8,811 bases of DNA from CAZOOA01 sp964581355 (GCA_964581355.1 CAZOOA010000092.1:1-8811), one strand, 5' to 3'; shown: positions 1 through 6,240, counted from the first letter of the stretch. Numbers and translations are program-made. The notes: a model not told the origin generated them from the sequence alone.

Positions 1-160
1 AATTTCTGGTCAGGCAAGACCGTCAGCTTTTATACATTATAACTTGGCAGAAACAGTAGAGGAAAAAAATCAACGTTTTGATTAATCAAGCATTGTCGGA
101 GACGGGACTACCATTACAGAAAGGAAGCCTCCTGCCCGGATTGGTACCAAAACTGATTGG
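1..160 (+). pseudogene. Decayed upstream part of the RCC1-repeat/SLH protein
   Basis: RCC1-like fragments are spread over several frames. Frame 3 near 9-50 reads VRQDRQLLY. Frame 1 near 46-63 reads GRNSRG, which resembles the 'WGxNxxGQ' part of an RCC1 repeat. Frame 2 after 86 reads VGDGTT and then PPARIGTKTDW, and runs on in frame into the downstream SLH protein. A TAA stop at 83-85 blocks that frame. The simplest reading is one coding sequence damaged by small indels and a stop, or an assembly or sequencing error. Assignment of the frame 2 segment is fairly secure; the other two short matches are weaker. Confidence 0.5.
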
Positions 161-997
161 GTGGATGCTTCAGCCGGGCACCTTCACACCGTGGCCCTGG
201 ATGTGGAAGGCAGGCTCTGGGCCTGGGGCGATTTGGTATTTGGAAACCGCGGAGGCTGGGGCTTATTAGAAAATGGAAGGAGAACAAAAGCAAACATCCC
301 CACCCTGGTTGATGACAGATCGGACTGGTTGGCTATGGATGCCGGTTATTATAGAATAGTGGCCGTCTATGGTGCCGGAGAAACAGGTAAGGGAATTAAA
401 CAAGAACCTGCTGCCAGCGTTTTTTCCGACTTGGACGAAGGGCACTGGGCTTTTGACAATATAATGGAAATGGTGGAGCTGGGTATCTTAAGCGGTTACC
501 CCGACGGCACCTTCAAACCAAACAATACTATCTCCCGGGCCGAGTTTGCCAAAATTATGGTTCTGGCCCTGAAACTGCAGGCTGCTCGCCCTGCCACTCC
601 CACTTTTGCCGATGTGGATCCAAATCACTGGGCCTATGAAGTGGTGGAATCGGCCCGGGATTACCTGACAGGTTACCGGGACAGCGCAGGAAGCCTGACT
701 TTTGAGCCAACAGGTGTTGCTGTGCGGGAAGACGTGGCCGTGGCAATTGTCAAGGCGAAAGGTTTTGGGAATGCTCCAGCCAACTTGGGTTTGCTGGAAC
801 AATTCCCGGATCAGGGTCAGATTTCCCAGGCGCTAAGAGACCATGTGGCCATCGCTGTAGAGAAAGGCTACATGCAGGGGAGCGATATCGGCTTTGAGCC
901 TCAAAAAGCCCTGACCCGGGCAGAGGCCTGTGCCCTGCTTTCCCGCCTGATTGACCGCATCCAGTTCCAGGAGGAAAAAGAAAAGATAACTTTTTAA
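161..997 (+). CDS. RCC1-repeat / three-SLH-domain surface protein, C-terminal part
   Basis: This is the C-terminal end of a surface protein anchored to the cell wall. Residues about 1-25 (DASAGHLHTVAL, then LWAWGD) and 45-75 are RCC1-type beta-propeller repeats. Three S-layer homology domains follow at about 86-138 (FSDLDEGHWAFDNI, GYPDGTFKPN, ISRAEFAKIM), 147-202 (FADVDPNHWAYEVV) and 213-266 (GFEPQKALTRAEACALL). Three consecutive C-terminal SLH domains is the usual arrangement for binding pyruvylated secondary wall polymer. The ATG at 161 is only the first ATG in the frame. It lacks a convincing Shine-Dalgarno site and lies inside a repeat, and the frame stays open back to 86, so the true protein began far upstream. 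No signal peptide is present in this piece. Expression as a functional protein is doubtful unless the upstream breaks are sequence errors. Confidence 0.8.
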   Translation: MDASAGHLHTVALDVEGRLWAWGDLVFGNRGGWGLLENGRRTKANIPTLVDDRSDWLAMDAGYYRIVAVYGAGETGKGIKQEPAASVFSDLDEGHWAFDNIMEMVELGILSGYPDGTFKPNNTISRAEFAKIMVLALKLQAARPATPTFADVDPNHWAYEVVESARDYLTGYRDSAGSLTFEPTGVAVREDVAVAIVKAKGFGNAPANLGLLEQFPDQGQISQALRDHVAIAVEKGYMQGSDIGFEPQKALTRAEACALLSRLIDRIQFQEEKEKITF

Positions 998-1004
998 TCA
1001 CCTG

Positions 1005-1036
1005 TTAATACTCAGATCTATTAATACTCAGATCTA
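1005..1036. repeat. 16-bp perfect tandem duplication
   Basis: The unit TTAATACTCAGATCTA occurs twice head to tail at 1005-1020 and 1021-1036, directly after the SLH gene stop. The second unit forms the left end of structured repeat copy A, so the duplication may mark slippage or insertion at the element edge. Confidence 0.9.
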
Positions 1037-1163
1037 TTTGTAAACGAAGCTTTGGAGATAGTTGTGGCGCTTCCTGGGCAAGTCGTAGGACCAAAAGGGA
1101 AAGCGCCACTACCGTCCCTCTTTTTCGCGGAGTGTGGCGTTAAATATGGGCTGAGCAATTACA
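1021..1163. repeat. Structured interspersed repeat, copy A
   Basis: This non-coding element of about 142 bp aligns along its whole length with 4168-4308, at about three quarters identity by hand. Shared blocks include GATAGTT, TGGCGCTTCCTG, ACCGTCCC and TTCGCGGA. Its core is a long hairpin: 1061-1074 (GTTGTGGCGCTTCC) pairs with about 1097-1112 (GGAAAGCGCCACTAC), with one bulged A and one mismatch. The right end CTGAGCAATT (1151-1160) is the exact reverse complement of the left end of copy B (4169-4178), which suggests terminal inverted repeats. No protein is encoded. It resembles a MITE- or REP-like mobile hairpin, which is inference. Confidence 0.75.
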
Positions 1164-1261
1164 TCACCTATATCTATGGTTGATATCATTAACTGGCGAT
1201 TTTAACGGTCAGTGGAGGACAGTCATGGTCGACAATGCCGGCACTCACCTGCCAATAAGAA

Positions 1262-1311
1262 CCTGGAGACACTCCTTTCTCTTTCTTCTTGGAGTTTCTC
1301 CAGGCTTTTTT
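1262..1311 (+). terminator. Strong rho-independent terminator upstream of gerA
   Basis: The arms CCTGGAGACACTCC (1262-1275) and GGAGTTTCTCCAGG (1291-1304) pair at 13 of 14 positions across a 15-nt pyrimidine-rich loop, followed by C and six T (1306-1311). It lies about 265 bp beyond the SLH stop and ahead of the candidate gerA promoter. It therefore insulates the germination operon from upstream transcription, or ends an unrecognised short transcript. Confidence 0.8.
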
Positions 1312-1345
1312 GTGCTCATTATTCAACAAAATACTCCTGAAAACT

Positions 1346-1374
1346 GCATGAAATTCAGCATAATCAAGATACTA
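1346..1374 (+). promoter_or_regulatory. Candidate sigma G (forespore) promoter of the ger operon
   Basis: A -35-like GCATG (1346-1350) fits the sigma G element GMATR. After a 17-nt spacer comes GATACTA (1368-1374), one base from the sigma G -10 form CATNNTA. Placement is coherent: after the terminator and about 50 nt before the proposed GTG start. GerA-type operons are known sigma G targets in Bacillus, so context supports it, but the match is imperfect and short. Confidence 0.4.
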
Positions 1375-1415
1375 ACTAATGACTTTCCTTTCAAAGCTCA
1401 TCAAGTAAAATCGCA

Positions 1416-1434
1416 AAAAGGAAACAGCATAGTG
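1416..1434 (+). promoter_or_regulatory. Ribosome binding site that fixes the gerA start
   Basis: The purine stretch AAAAGGAAA (1416-1424) sits 7 nt before GTG at 1432. Earlier in-frame candidates (TTG 1180, ATG 1225, ATG 1348) have no comparable site. Two lie upstream of or within the terminator, and ATG 1348 overlaps the candidate promoter. Confidence 0.6.
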
Positions 1435-3003
1435 TTCAACTTATTGAAAAAAAAGCTGAGACAAAAGCAAGCAAAATCATTCCAGGTCGAACCAACCTAC
1501 CCTGCGTATCCAGTTCCCTTGAGCCAGGTGGAGAAGGCAAAAGTTTTAGGCGAACTGCTTGGACACAGTAATGATATTATCTTCCGCAGGTTTAACCTGG
1601 GCTTCTCTTCAACACAGGTTATCGCTGTATTCGCCGAGGGTTTGGTTGATGTTAACACGCAAAATGAATCTTTGTTCAAACCTTTAATGTTTTATGAGCA
1701 AAAAGAAAAAAATCTGGACAACGCCAGGGTTTACGAGTCTTTAAAAGAAAATTACATTTCTGTTGGTGAAATTGCTGAATTTGATGATTTGTTTGATGCA
1801 TCCCACAGCGTCCTTTCCGGAGATACTGTGCTGCTCATGGAAGGGATTAAAAAGGTCCTGACCATAAATACCCGCAGTTTGCCCCAAAGAAGTATTGAGG
1901 AACCCAAACGGGAAACGATTGTAAGAGGCCCCCAGGAAGCTTTTACTGAACTGCTGCGGACTAATATTGCCCTGCTTCGACGCCGTCTCAAGCATCCCGA
2001 CCTGGTTTTTGAAACCAGGCGTGGCGGGACATACACTTATACAGAAGTCGCTATCGTATACCTGCGAGGCCTGGCAAGTCCAAAGATTGTCGAGGAAGTG
2101 CGCCGGCGGATGGAGCGAATTATTCATACCGATCACGTCCTGGAAAGCGGCATGGTTGAGGAGTTGATTGAAGATAGCCCCTATTCTCCTTTCCCCCAGA
2201 TCGAGCATACAGAACGCCCCGATAAAGCAGTAGCTCAACTGCTGGAAGGCCGGGTAATTATTCTTATTGACGGCACCCCTTTCACTTTGATTGTCCCAAC
2301 CCTTTTCTGGCAGTTCATTCAAACGGCAGATGATTATTATGAACGGATGATGGGTTCATTTGTCCGGGTATTGAGATTAATCGCTTTTTTTGTGGCCCTG
2401 TTCTTGCCTTCGTTGTACATCGCCCTTACCACCTATCACCAGGAAATGATCCCCTTTTCCATCTTGGTTTCGATCAATGTGGCACGGGAAGGCGTGCCTT
2501 TTCCTGCTTTTGTTGAAGCCTTAATCATGGAAGGAATATTTGAGCTGCTTCGGGAGGCGGGGATCCGCATTCCGGCCCAAATCGGCCAAGCCGTCAGTAT
2601 TGTGGGGGCGATAATCCTGGGCCAGGCTGCGATCCAGGCCAAACTGGTTTCTCCTGCAATGGTTATTATCGTAGCGGTAACGGCCATTTCCTCTTTTCTC
2701 ATCCCGGCCTTTAATTTTGCCATTGCGTTACGAATTCTCCGCTTTGGGGTAATGATACTTGCTGCGACCCTGGGCCTTTTTGGCATACTGGTTGCTGCTA
2801 TGTTTTTATTGACCCACCTTGTTTCGCTCCGGTCTTTTGGTATTCCGTACATGGCTCCTCTGGCTCCTTTAAATCTTCGGGAATTAAAAGATGTCTTTCT
2901 CAGGTTGCCAAAGTGGGTAGCGGACCAAAGGCCTTCTATCCTTAAACCCCTGGATAAAATCCGTCAAAAAAGCGGGCTGAAACCTCAGCCCAACAAGGAT
3001 TAA
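1432..3003 (+). CDS. gerAA: Spore germination protein, GerA family (germinant receptor A subunit)
   Basis: This is the A subunit of a GerA-type germinant receptor, which sits in the inner spore membrane and acts with the B and C subunits in sensing nutrients. From GTG 1432 it is 523 residues, normal for the family. The N-terminal cytosolic half begins with a basic stretch (KKKLRQKQ) and PxYPxxPxPLSQ. The family hallmark follows at about 248-303: DSPYSPFPQ, ERPDKAVAQLLEGR, IDGTPF and DDYYER. Hydrophobic segments lie at about 313-335, 386-402, 410-430 and 437-465, including GQAVSIVGAIILGQAA, and GIPYMAPLAP is at about 470. The frame is open back to TTG 1180, but that extension crosses a terminator and has no family-like sequence. 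The next gene starts 56 nt downstream. Which Ger paralogue (GerA, GerB, GerK) it represents, and the germinant, cannot be told. Confidence 0.93.
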   Translation: MFNLLKKKLRQKQAKSFQVEPTYPAYPVPLSQVEKAKVLGELLGHSNDIIFRRFNLGFSSTQVIAVFAEGLVDVNTQNESLFKPLMFYEQKEKNLDNARVYESLKENYISVGEIAEFDDLFDASHSVLSGDTVLLMEGIKKVLTINTRSLPQRSIEEPKRETIVRGPQEAFTELLRTNIALLRRRLKHPDLVFETRRGGTYTYTEVAIVYLRGLASPKIVEEVRRRMERIIHTDHVLESGMVEELIEDSPYSPFPQIEHTERPDKAVAQLLEGRVIILIDGTPFTLIVPTLFWQFIQTADDYYERMMGSFVRVLRLIAFFVALFLPSLYIALTTYHQEMIPFSILVSINVAREGVPFPAFVEALIMEGIFELLREAGIRIPAQIGQAVSIVGAIILGQAAIQAKLVSPAMVIIVAVTAISSFLIPAFNFAIALRILRFGVMILAATLGLFGILVAAMFLLTHLVSLRSFGIPYMAPLAPLNLRELKDVFLRLPKWVADQRPSILKPLDKIRQKSGLKPQPNKD

Positions 3004-3013
3004 TCTACCATAT

Positions 3014-3034
3014 AAAATTAAAAATTAAAAATTA
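3014..3034. repeat. 7-bp unit repeated three times
   Basis: AAAATTA occurs three times in perfect tandem between the A and B genes, just ahead of the B-gene ribosome binding site (GGAAGGG, 3041-3047). It may be replication slippage or a remnant of an AT-rich repeat; no function can be read from it. Confidence 0.85.
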
Positions 3035-3059
3035 AGAAAAGGAAGGGCTGGACCAAACT

Positions 3060-4157
3060 ATGGAAAAAATTAATACCTGGCAGGCGACAGCGCTGCTCAC
3101 AATGAGCATTATCCCTACAGCGATTCTTTTTCCAACGGCTTCTTTGGCCCAGGTATCCGGAAGAGATGCATGGCTCGCCTTTTTGTTGGCGGGTTTACTT
3201 GGATTGTTGTTAACTGCGCTGATCGTGGGCTTAAATTCTTTCTACCCAACTTTTAACCTGCTGCAGATTGGGGAAGCGGTAATGGGCCGGCTCCTGGGTA
3301 AAGGGTTCACCCTGGCTTATGTTTTTTTCTTTATCACTCTGAGCGCTATTGTGGTCCGGGAATTTTCTGCCTTTATGGTATCTTCTTTTATGAAGTTTAC
3401 ACCCCTGGAGTTTCTTAGTCTAATTATGGTAGCCTTGGCCATGTATGCCATATATCTGGGATTGGAGATTATCAGCAGGGTCTCGGAAGTGGTATTTATT
3501 TCAGTGCTTTTTTCTTTACTATTTTTTGTATTACTGGCTATTCCTGAGTTGGATTTTCGTTCCGTTCTGCCTGTGCTTGATTCGGGAATACTTCCGGTCA
3601 TTCATGGTAGTATCATTTTTTTTATCTGGACCGGGGAAATATTCTTCCTGTCTATGATTTATCCTTATTTGAATCGCCCGGGCCAGGCCTGGATAGCCGG
3701 AGTAATCCCGGTGGCCCTTGTCACATTTTTTCTAGTCGCCGGAGCTGTGATCACTGAATCTTATTTTGGGTTTCAATTCACATCCCGCATCCTCTTTCCT
3801 TTATTGACCTATGTTCGTATAATCGGGCTTGCTGATTTCTGGGAGAGGATAGAAGCCCTGGTTATTTTAATTTGGGTGGCTGGAATGTATATCAAAATTT
3901 CTTTTTTTATGTTTATGGCTGTCGTCTCGATCAAGCAACTTTTTAACTTACCGCATTACCACTTCTTGATCCTGCCCACGGGAGCGCTTGTATTCATTCT
4001 TTCGATCGTTATGTTTGAAAATACAGTCGAACTTTTCTCTTTTATCCGAGACGATTGGTCTGTATTTGCCCCCCTGTTTGCTTTCTTTTTTCCACTGCTA
4101 TTTTTTTTAACGGATATCACAAAAAAAATCGTGGGTGTTAAATCCGATCACTTGTAA
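3060..4157 (+). CDS. gerAB: Endospore germination permease, GerAB/spore permease family
   Basis: This is the B subunit of the germinant receptor, an integral membrane protein of the APC transporter superfamily; in studied receptors the B subunit contributes to germinant recognition. The 365 residues are almost wholly hydrophobic, with about ten membrane segments near 9-28, 36-58, 83-103, 115-133, 141-161, 183-203, 210-233, 266-290, 300-318 and 333-352. Family-typical pieces are GEIFFLSMIYPYLN (192-205) and ERIEALVILIWV (262-273). Length is usual for the family. The ATG follows GGAAGGG at 3041-3047 with a rather long 12-nt spacing. It follows the A gene by 56 nt and was presumably cotranscribed. 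The C gene begins 225 nt later, an unusually wide gap filled largely by a repeat element. Confidence 0.93.
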   Translation: MEKINTWQATALLTMSIIPTAILFPTASLAQVSGRDAWLAFLLAGLLGLLLTALIVGLNSFYPTFNLLQIGEAVMGRLLGKGFTLAYVFFFITLSAIVVREFSAFMVSSFMKFTPLEFLSLIMVALAMYAIYLGLEIISRVSEVVFISVLFSLLFFVLLAIPELDFRSVLPVLDSGILPVIHGSIIFFIWTGEIFFLSMIYPYLNRPGQAWIAGVIPVALVTFFLVAGAVITESYFGFQFTSRILFPLLTYVRIIGLADFWERIEALVILIWVAGMYIKISFFMFMAVVSIKQLFNLPHYHFLILPTGALVFILSIVMFENTVELFSFIRDDWSVFAPLFAFFFPLLFFLTDITKKIVGVKSDHL

Positions 4158-4167
4158 GATGCCTTCA

Positions 4168-4308
4168 TAATTGCTCAGAGCTAGTCGTAAGCGAGGCTGT
4201 GGGGATAGTTTTGGCGCTTCCTGAGCAAAGCGAAGGTGCCCAATAGGAAAGTGCCAGAACCGTCCCCTGCTTCGCGGAATGTGGAGCAAAAATGAGCTGA
4301 ACAGTTAC
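4168..4308. repeat. Structured interspersed repeat, copy B, inside the ger operon
   Basis: This is the second copy of the element at 1021-1163, located between the B and C germination genes. The core stem pairs 4208-4222 (GTTTTGGCGCTTCCT) with 4245-4260 (AGGAAAGTGCCAGAAC), about 15 pairs with one bulged A. Where the two copies differ in the stem, pairing is mostly kept through G-U or swapped pairs (G-C in copy A at a site that is T-G here). The ends AATTGCTCAG (4169-4178) and CTGAACAGTT (4297-4306) are inverted repeats at 8 of 10 positions. As RNA it would fold in the operon message and could affect expression or stability of the C gene. Confidence 0.75.
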
Positions 4309-4382
4309 CAATGCTTTCGTAAAATTTTATAACTATTTGCAATAGCGACGCGATAATAAACTTGAGGAAAATAGGTGAGAAA

Positions 4383-5324
4383 ATGCAAAACAAACTATGC
4401 TTCGGGAATAAGTTGTTGGTCTTTTCTATGGTTTTCTGCCTGTTGATCAATTTAACAGGATGCTGGGATCGGGAAGAGTTGGAGGAATTAGCATATGTCA
4501 TGGCCATGGGGCTTGACTATCTCCCAGAGGAAGATACTTTTGAGGTAACTTCGGCTATCATCCGGCCAATAAATATTCCAGCTGGGGAGCAGGGAGGCGG
4601 AGGTGATATGGAAACGTTCCGGTTGATTACTACCCAGGGTGATACCTTATCCACGGCCCTGGAAAAACAAAATGCGTTTTTGGCCCGAAGGATTTATTTT
4701 GCTCACAATGAGGTGGTAATTATTGGTGAAACCCTGGCTCGCAAGGGACTCCATATGGTTTTGGATCGGTTTGCACGAGAAAAAGATAAACGCATGGCAG
4801 TCCAGTTTTTTGTAACAAGTGAGGATGTCAAGGAGGTAATGCGTTCGGGGGCAAAAATAGAAGAAGGTATGCCCATTCTGCTTGCCACATGGCAGGAAAG
4901 AAAAGATGGGCAAATCCTTGCCCCGGTTGTAGAATTAAGGCAATTTATAAAGAGTTTGCTAAGCGGAGGAATTGACCCGGTGCTTCCCCGGTTGTCTACC
5001 AGTACAGAACGCCCCATTTCGCCTCAGGAAACAGAAGTGGCTGGTAAGGATTCCTCAGAGCTTGTTTTTTATCCCCAGGTTTCCGGAATGGCAGCTTTCA
5101 AAGATGATCAGCTGGCGGGGTTTTTGGAAGGTGATGCGGTCAAAGGCTTTCTTTACGTTGATGAATTAATTGCCGACTCTGCAGAAATGTTTGAAGACCC
5201 CTTGGGCAACCCAGGCAAGGTGGTGGTGTTTATACTGCGCAATCATACACGGATTATTCCCCTGGATAACCGGGGAACTCCGGCAGCAAGAATTGAAGTA
5301 ACAGCTGAAGGGGAAATCTGTTGA
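4383..5324 (+). CDS. gerAC: Spore germination lipoprotein, Ger(x)C family, ending at an in-frame TGA
   Basis: This is the C subunit of the germinant receptor, a lipoprotein on the outer face of the inner spore membrane. ATG 4383 follows AGGTGAG and gives a signal peptide with lipobox L24-T-G-C27, so C27 would be lipidated. The next residues (WDREELEELAYVMAMGLDY) are the classic GerAC start. The N-terminal domain runs to about 200 (AIIRPINIPAG, FRLITTQGDTL, KRMAVQFFVTS), and the C-terminal domain begins near 235 (SGMAAFKDDQLAGFLEGD). The frame stops after 313 residues at TGA 5322-5324, where family members usually run to about 370-400, and the missing part follows in the same frame. A TTG at 4362 would add seven residues but has no ribosome site. 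It is probably a nonsense-mutated gene; sequence error or recoding cannot be excluded. Confidence 0.85.
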   Translation: MQNKLCFGNKLLVFSMVFCLLINLTGCWDREELEELAYVMAMGLDYLPEEDTFEVTSAIIRPINIPAGEQGGGGDMETFRLITTQGDTLSTALEKQNAFLARRIYFAHNEVVIIGETLARKGLHMVLDRFAREKDKRMAVQFFVTSEDVKEVMRSGAKIEEGMPILLATWQERKDGQILAPVVELRQFIKSLLSGGIDPVLPRLSTSTERPISPQETEVAGKDSSELVFYPQVSGMAAFKDDQLAGFLEGDAVKGFLYVDELIADSAEMFEDPLGNPGKVVVFILRNHTRIIPLDNRGTPAARIEVTAEGEIC

Positions 5325-5669
5325 CAGACTTCAGTCAGCGACCTGAGTTCAGGTCTGGCGATTGAATTACTGGAGGAAAATGCTTCAAAGGTAATAAAAA
5401 ACTATATCTTATCCGCATTGAAAAAATCCCAGAAGTGGGAAGCGGATATTTTTGGTATTGGAGCCGAATTTCAACGCAGTATGTCCTCTTACTGGAAAGA
5501 TATAAAAGATAACTGGGATGAAATCTACCGGGAGTTGGAAGTGGAAGTAAATGTAACGAGCAATATACGTCAGTTTGGTCTTTTGGAAAAGCCACCATTT
5601 TCTGAGTACCATCTATCAGAAGAAGAAAAACAGGAACAGGGAGAAAAGGGAGAAAAGGGAGAAGAATAG
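5325..5669 (+). pseudogene. gerAC: C-terminal end of GerAC, separated by the TGA
   Basis: This continues the frame of the preceding gene for 114 residues directly after the TGA, with no shift. It contains the GerAC C-terminal signature: QTSVSDLSSGLAIELLEEN, a helix ending KKSQKWEADIFGIGAEF, then YWKDIKDNWDEIYRELEVEVNV and NIRQFGLLEKP. Joined to the upstream part, the protein would be about 428 residues. No start codon with a ribosome site lies at its head (TTG 5418 has none), so it is not an independent gene. The last 17 residues (SEEEKQEQGEKGEKGEE) are a charged tail from a 9-bp direct repeat near 5640-5660 and are not typical of the family core. Confidence 0.8.
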
Positions 5670-5735
5670 AGAGAGATAGAATAACATTAACCTTTATGGT
5701 TCTCACGAGCCATAACAGAGGATGAGGCTGCAAAA

Positions 5736-5939
5736 ATGGTATTTTTGATATCTGCAGTTTTAGTCATGATTATTATTCTGCTGGGAATACCCCTTGGAAG
5801 GCAAAGGAGTTGGAAAGAATTCATGGTCTTCATGCTTATCCTGTCCTTGGCAGGATATCTTATGTACGCCCAGGTGCTGGGTTGGTTCGCCCCCAATCCG
5901 ACAGATCTAATCAAATACATAACCCCTAATTTATTATGA
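5736..5939 (+). CDS. Small two-helix membrane protein downstream of the ger genes
   Basis: This is a 67-residue hydrophobic protein of unknown function. Helix 1 is about residues 2-19 and helix 2 about 28-48, joined by a short basic loop (GRQRSWKE). The tail is NPTDLIKYITPNLL. The ATG has a good site (TGAGG at 5723-5727, 8 nt upstream), and a small hairpin (5696-5713) precedes it. It starts 66 nt after the end of the GerAC frame on the same strand and so is likely the last gene of the operon. From memory, small membrane proteins with a C-terminal NPT motif occur next to ger operons in some clostridial spore formers; they may belong to the GerD/fourth-subunit type of accessory, but that link is not shown here. 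Confidence 0.7.
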   Translation: MVFLISAVLVMIIILLGIPLGRQRSWKEFMVFMLILSLAGYLMYAQVLGWFAPNPTDLIKYITPNLL

Positions 5940-5960
5940 GCAGGAATACGGAGATTACCT

Positions 5961-5977
5961 TGCCCGTTTTCCGGGCA
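5961..5977 (+). other. Short GC-rich hairpin after the small membrane gene
   Basis: TGCCCG (5961-5966) pairs with CGGGCA (5972-5977) across a 5-nt loop, 21 nt after the stop codon. No T-tract follows, so it is at best a weak terminator or an RNA 3'-end stabiliser. Confidence 0.35.
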
Positions 5978-6112
5978 GCTTGGAGAAATAACCTTGCTGC
6001 TTGCAAAATGTTATAAAGCAAAAGGAAATAGCTTCTGGGAGTAGAATTAAATTATAGATGCGGAACAAAGGCAGGACAAGAACGGAGCTAATAACGAGTG
6101 AAGGCCTTATAT

Positions 6113-6147
6113 AATCCCTTGACATGAAAGGGGTTCATTATTATTGT
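6113..6147 (+). promoter_or_regulatory. Sigma-A-like promoter of htpG with overlapping inverted repeat
   Basis: TTGACA (6119-6124, perfect) and TATTGT (6142-6147, four of six) are separated by 17 nt, with htpG starting about 120 nt downstream. An inverted repeat, AATCCCTT (6113-6120) and AAGGGGTT (6128-6135), matching at 7 of 8 positions around a 7-nt centre, covers the -35 box and could be an operator. It is not a CIRCE element (HrcA) and not a CtsR direct repeat. The 326-bp gap otherwise holds the hairpins and short repeats listed separately; I see no gene in it. Confidence 0.5.
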
Positions 6148-6187
6148 TAAAAGTGATCGGGCTTAAAATTTTCTTTCAAGACGTGGG

Positions 6188-6240
6188 GCACCAGGCGGTG
6201 CATAGGCAGTAGGATAGTTATATCAGTATATCAAATATCA
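6188..6240 (+). other. htpG leader: small hairpin and three ATATCA repeats
   Basis: GCACC (6188-6192) pairs with GGTGC (6197-6201). ATATCA then occurs at 6220, 6228 and 6235, just ahead of the ribosome site AAAGGGAGG (6248-6256). These are clearly present, but a regulatory role is speculative. Confidence 0.35.

Noticed and set aside
78..269. 63-residue plus-strand open frame
   Set aside because: It overlaps the RCC1/SLH frame out of phase; its composition is that of a shadow frame.
488..1001. Minus-strand open frames opposite the SLH domains
   Set aside because: They are shadows of the SLH coding sequence with no independent support.
1180..1431. Upstream extension of the gerA frame from TTG 1180
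   Set aside because: It has no ribosome site, runs through a strong terminator and the candidate promoter, and lacks GerA-like sequence.
1741..2322. 193-residue minus-strand open frame inside gerA
   Set aside because: It is antisense to a well-supported GerA domain, with no ribosome site or recognisable family.
5380..5394. ATG after GGAGGAAA as a restart for the GerAC C-terminal part
   Set aside because: It is in another frame and meets a stop after four codons.
6058..6114. 18-codon open frame upstream of htpG
   Set aside because: It has no good ribosome site and no recognisable content, and it ends at the promoter region.
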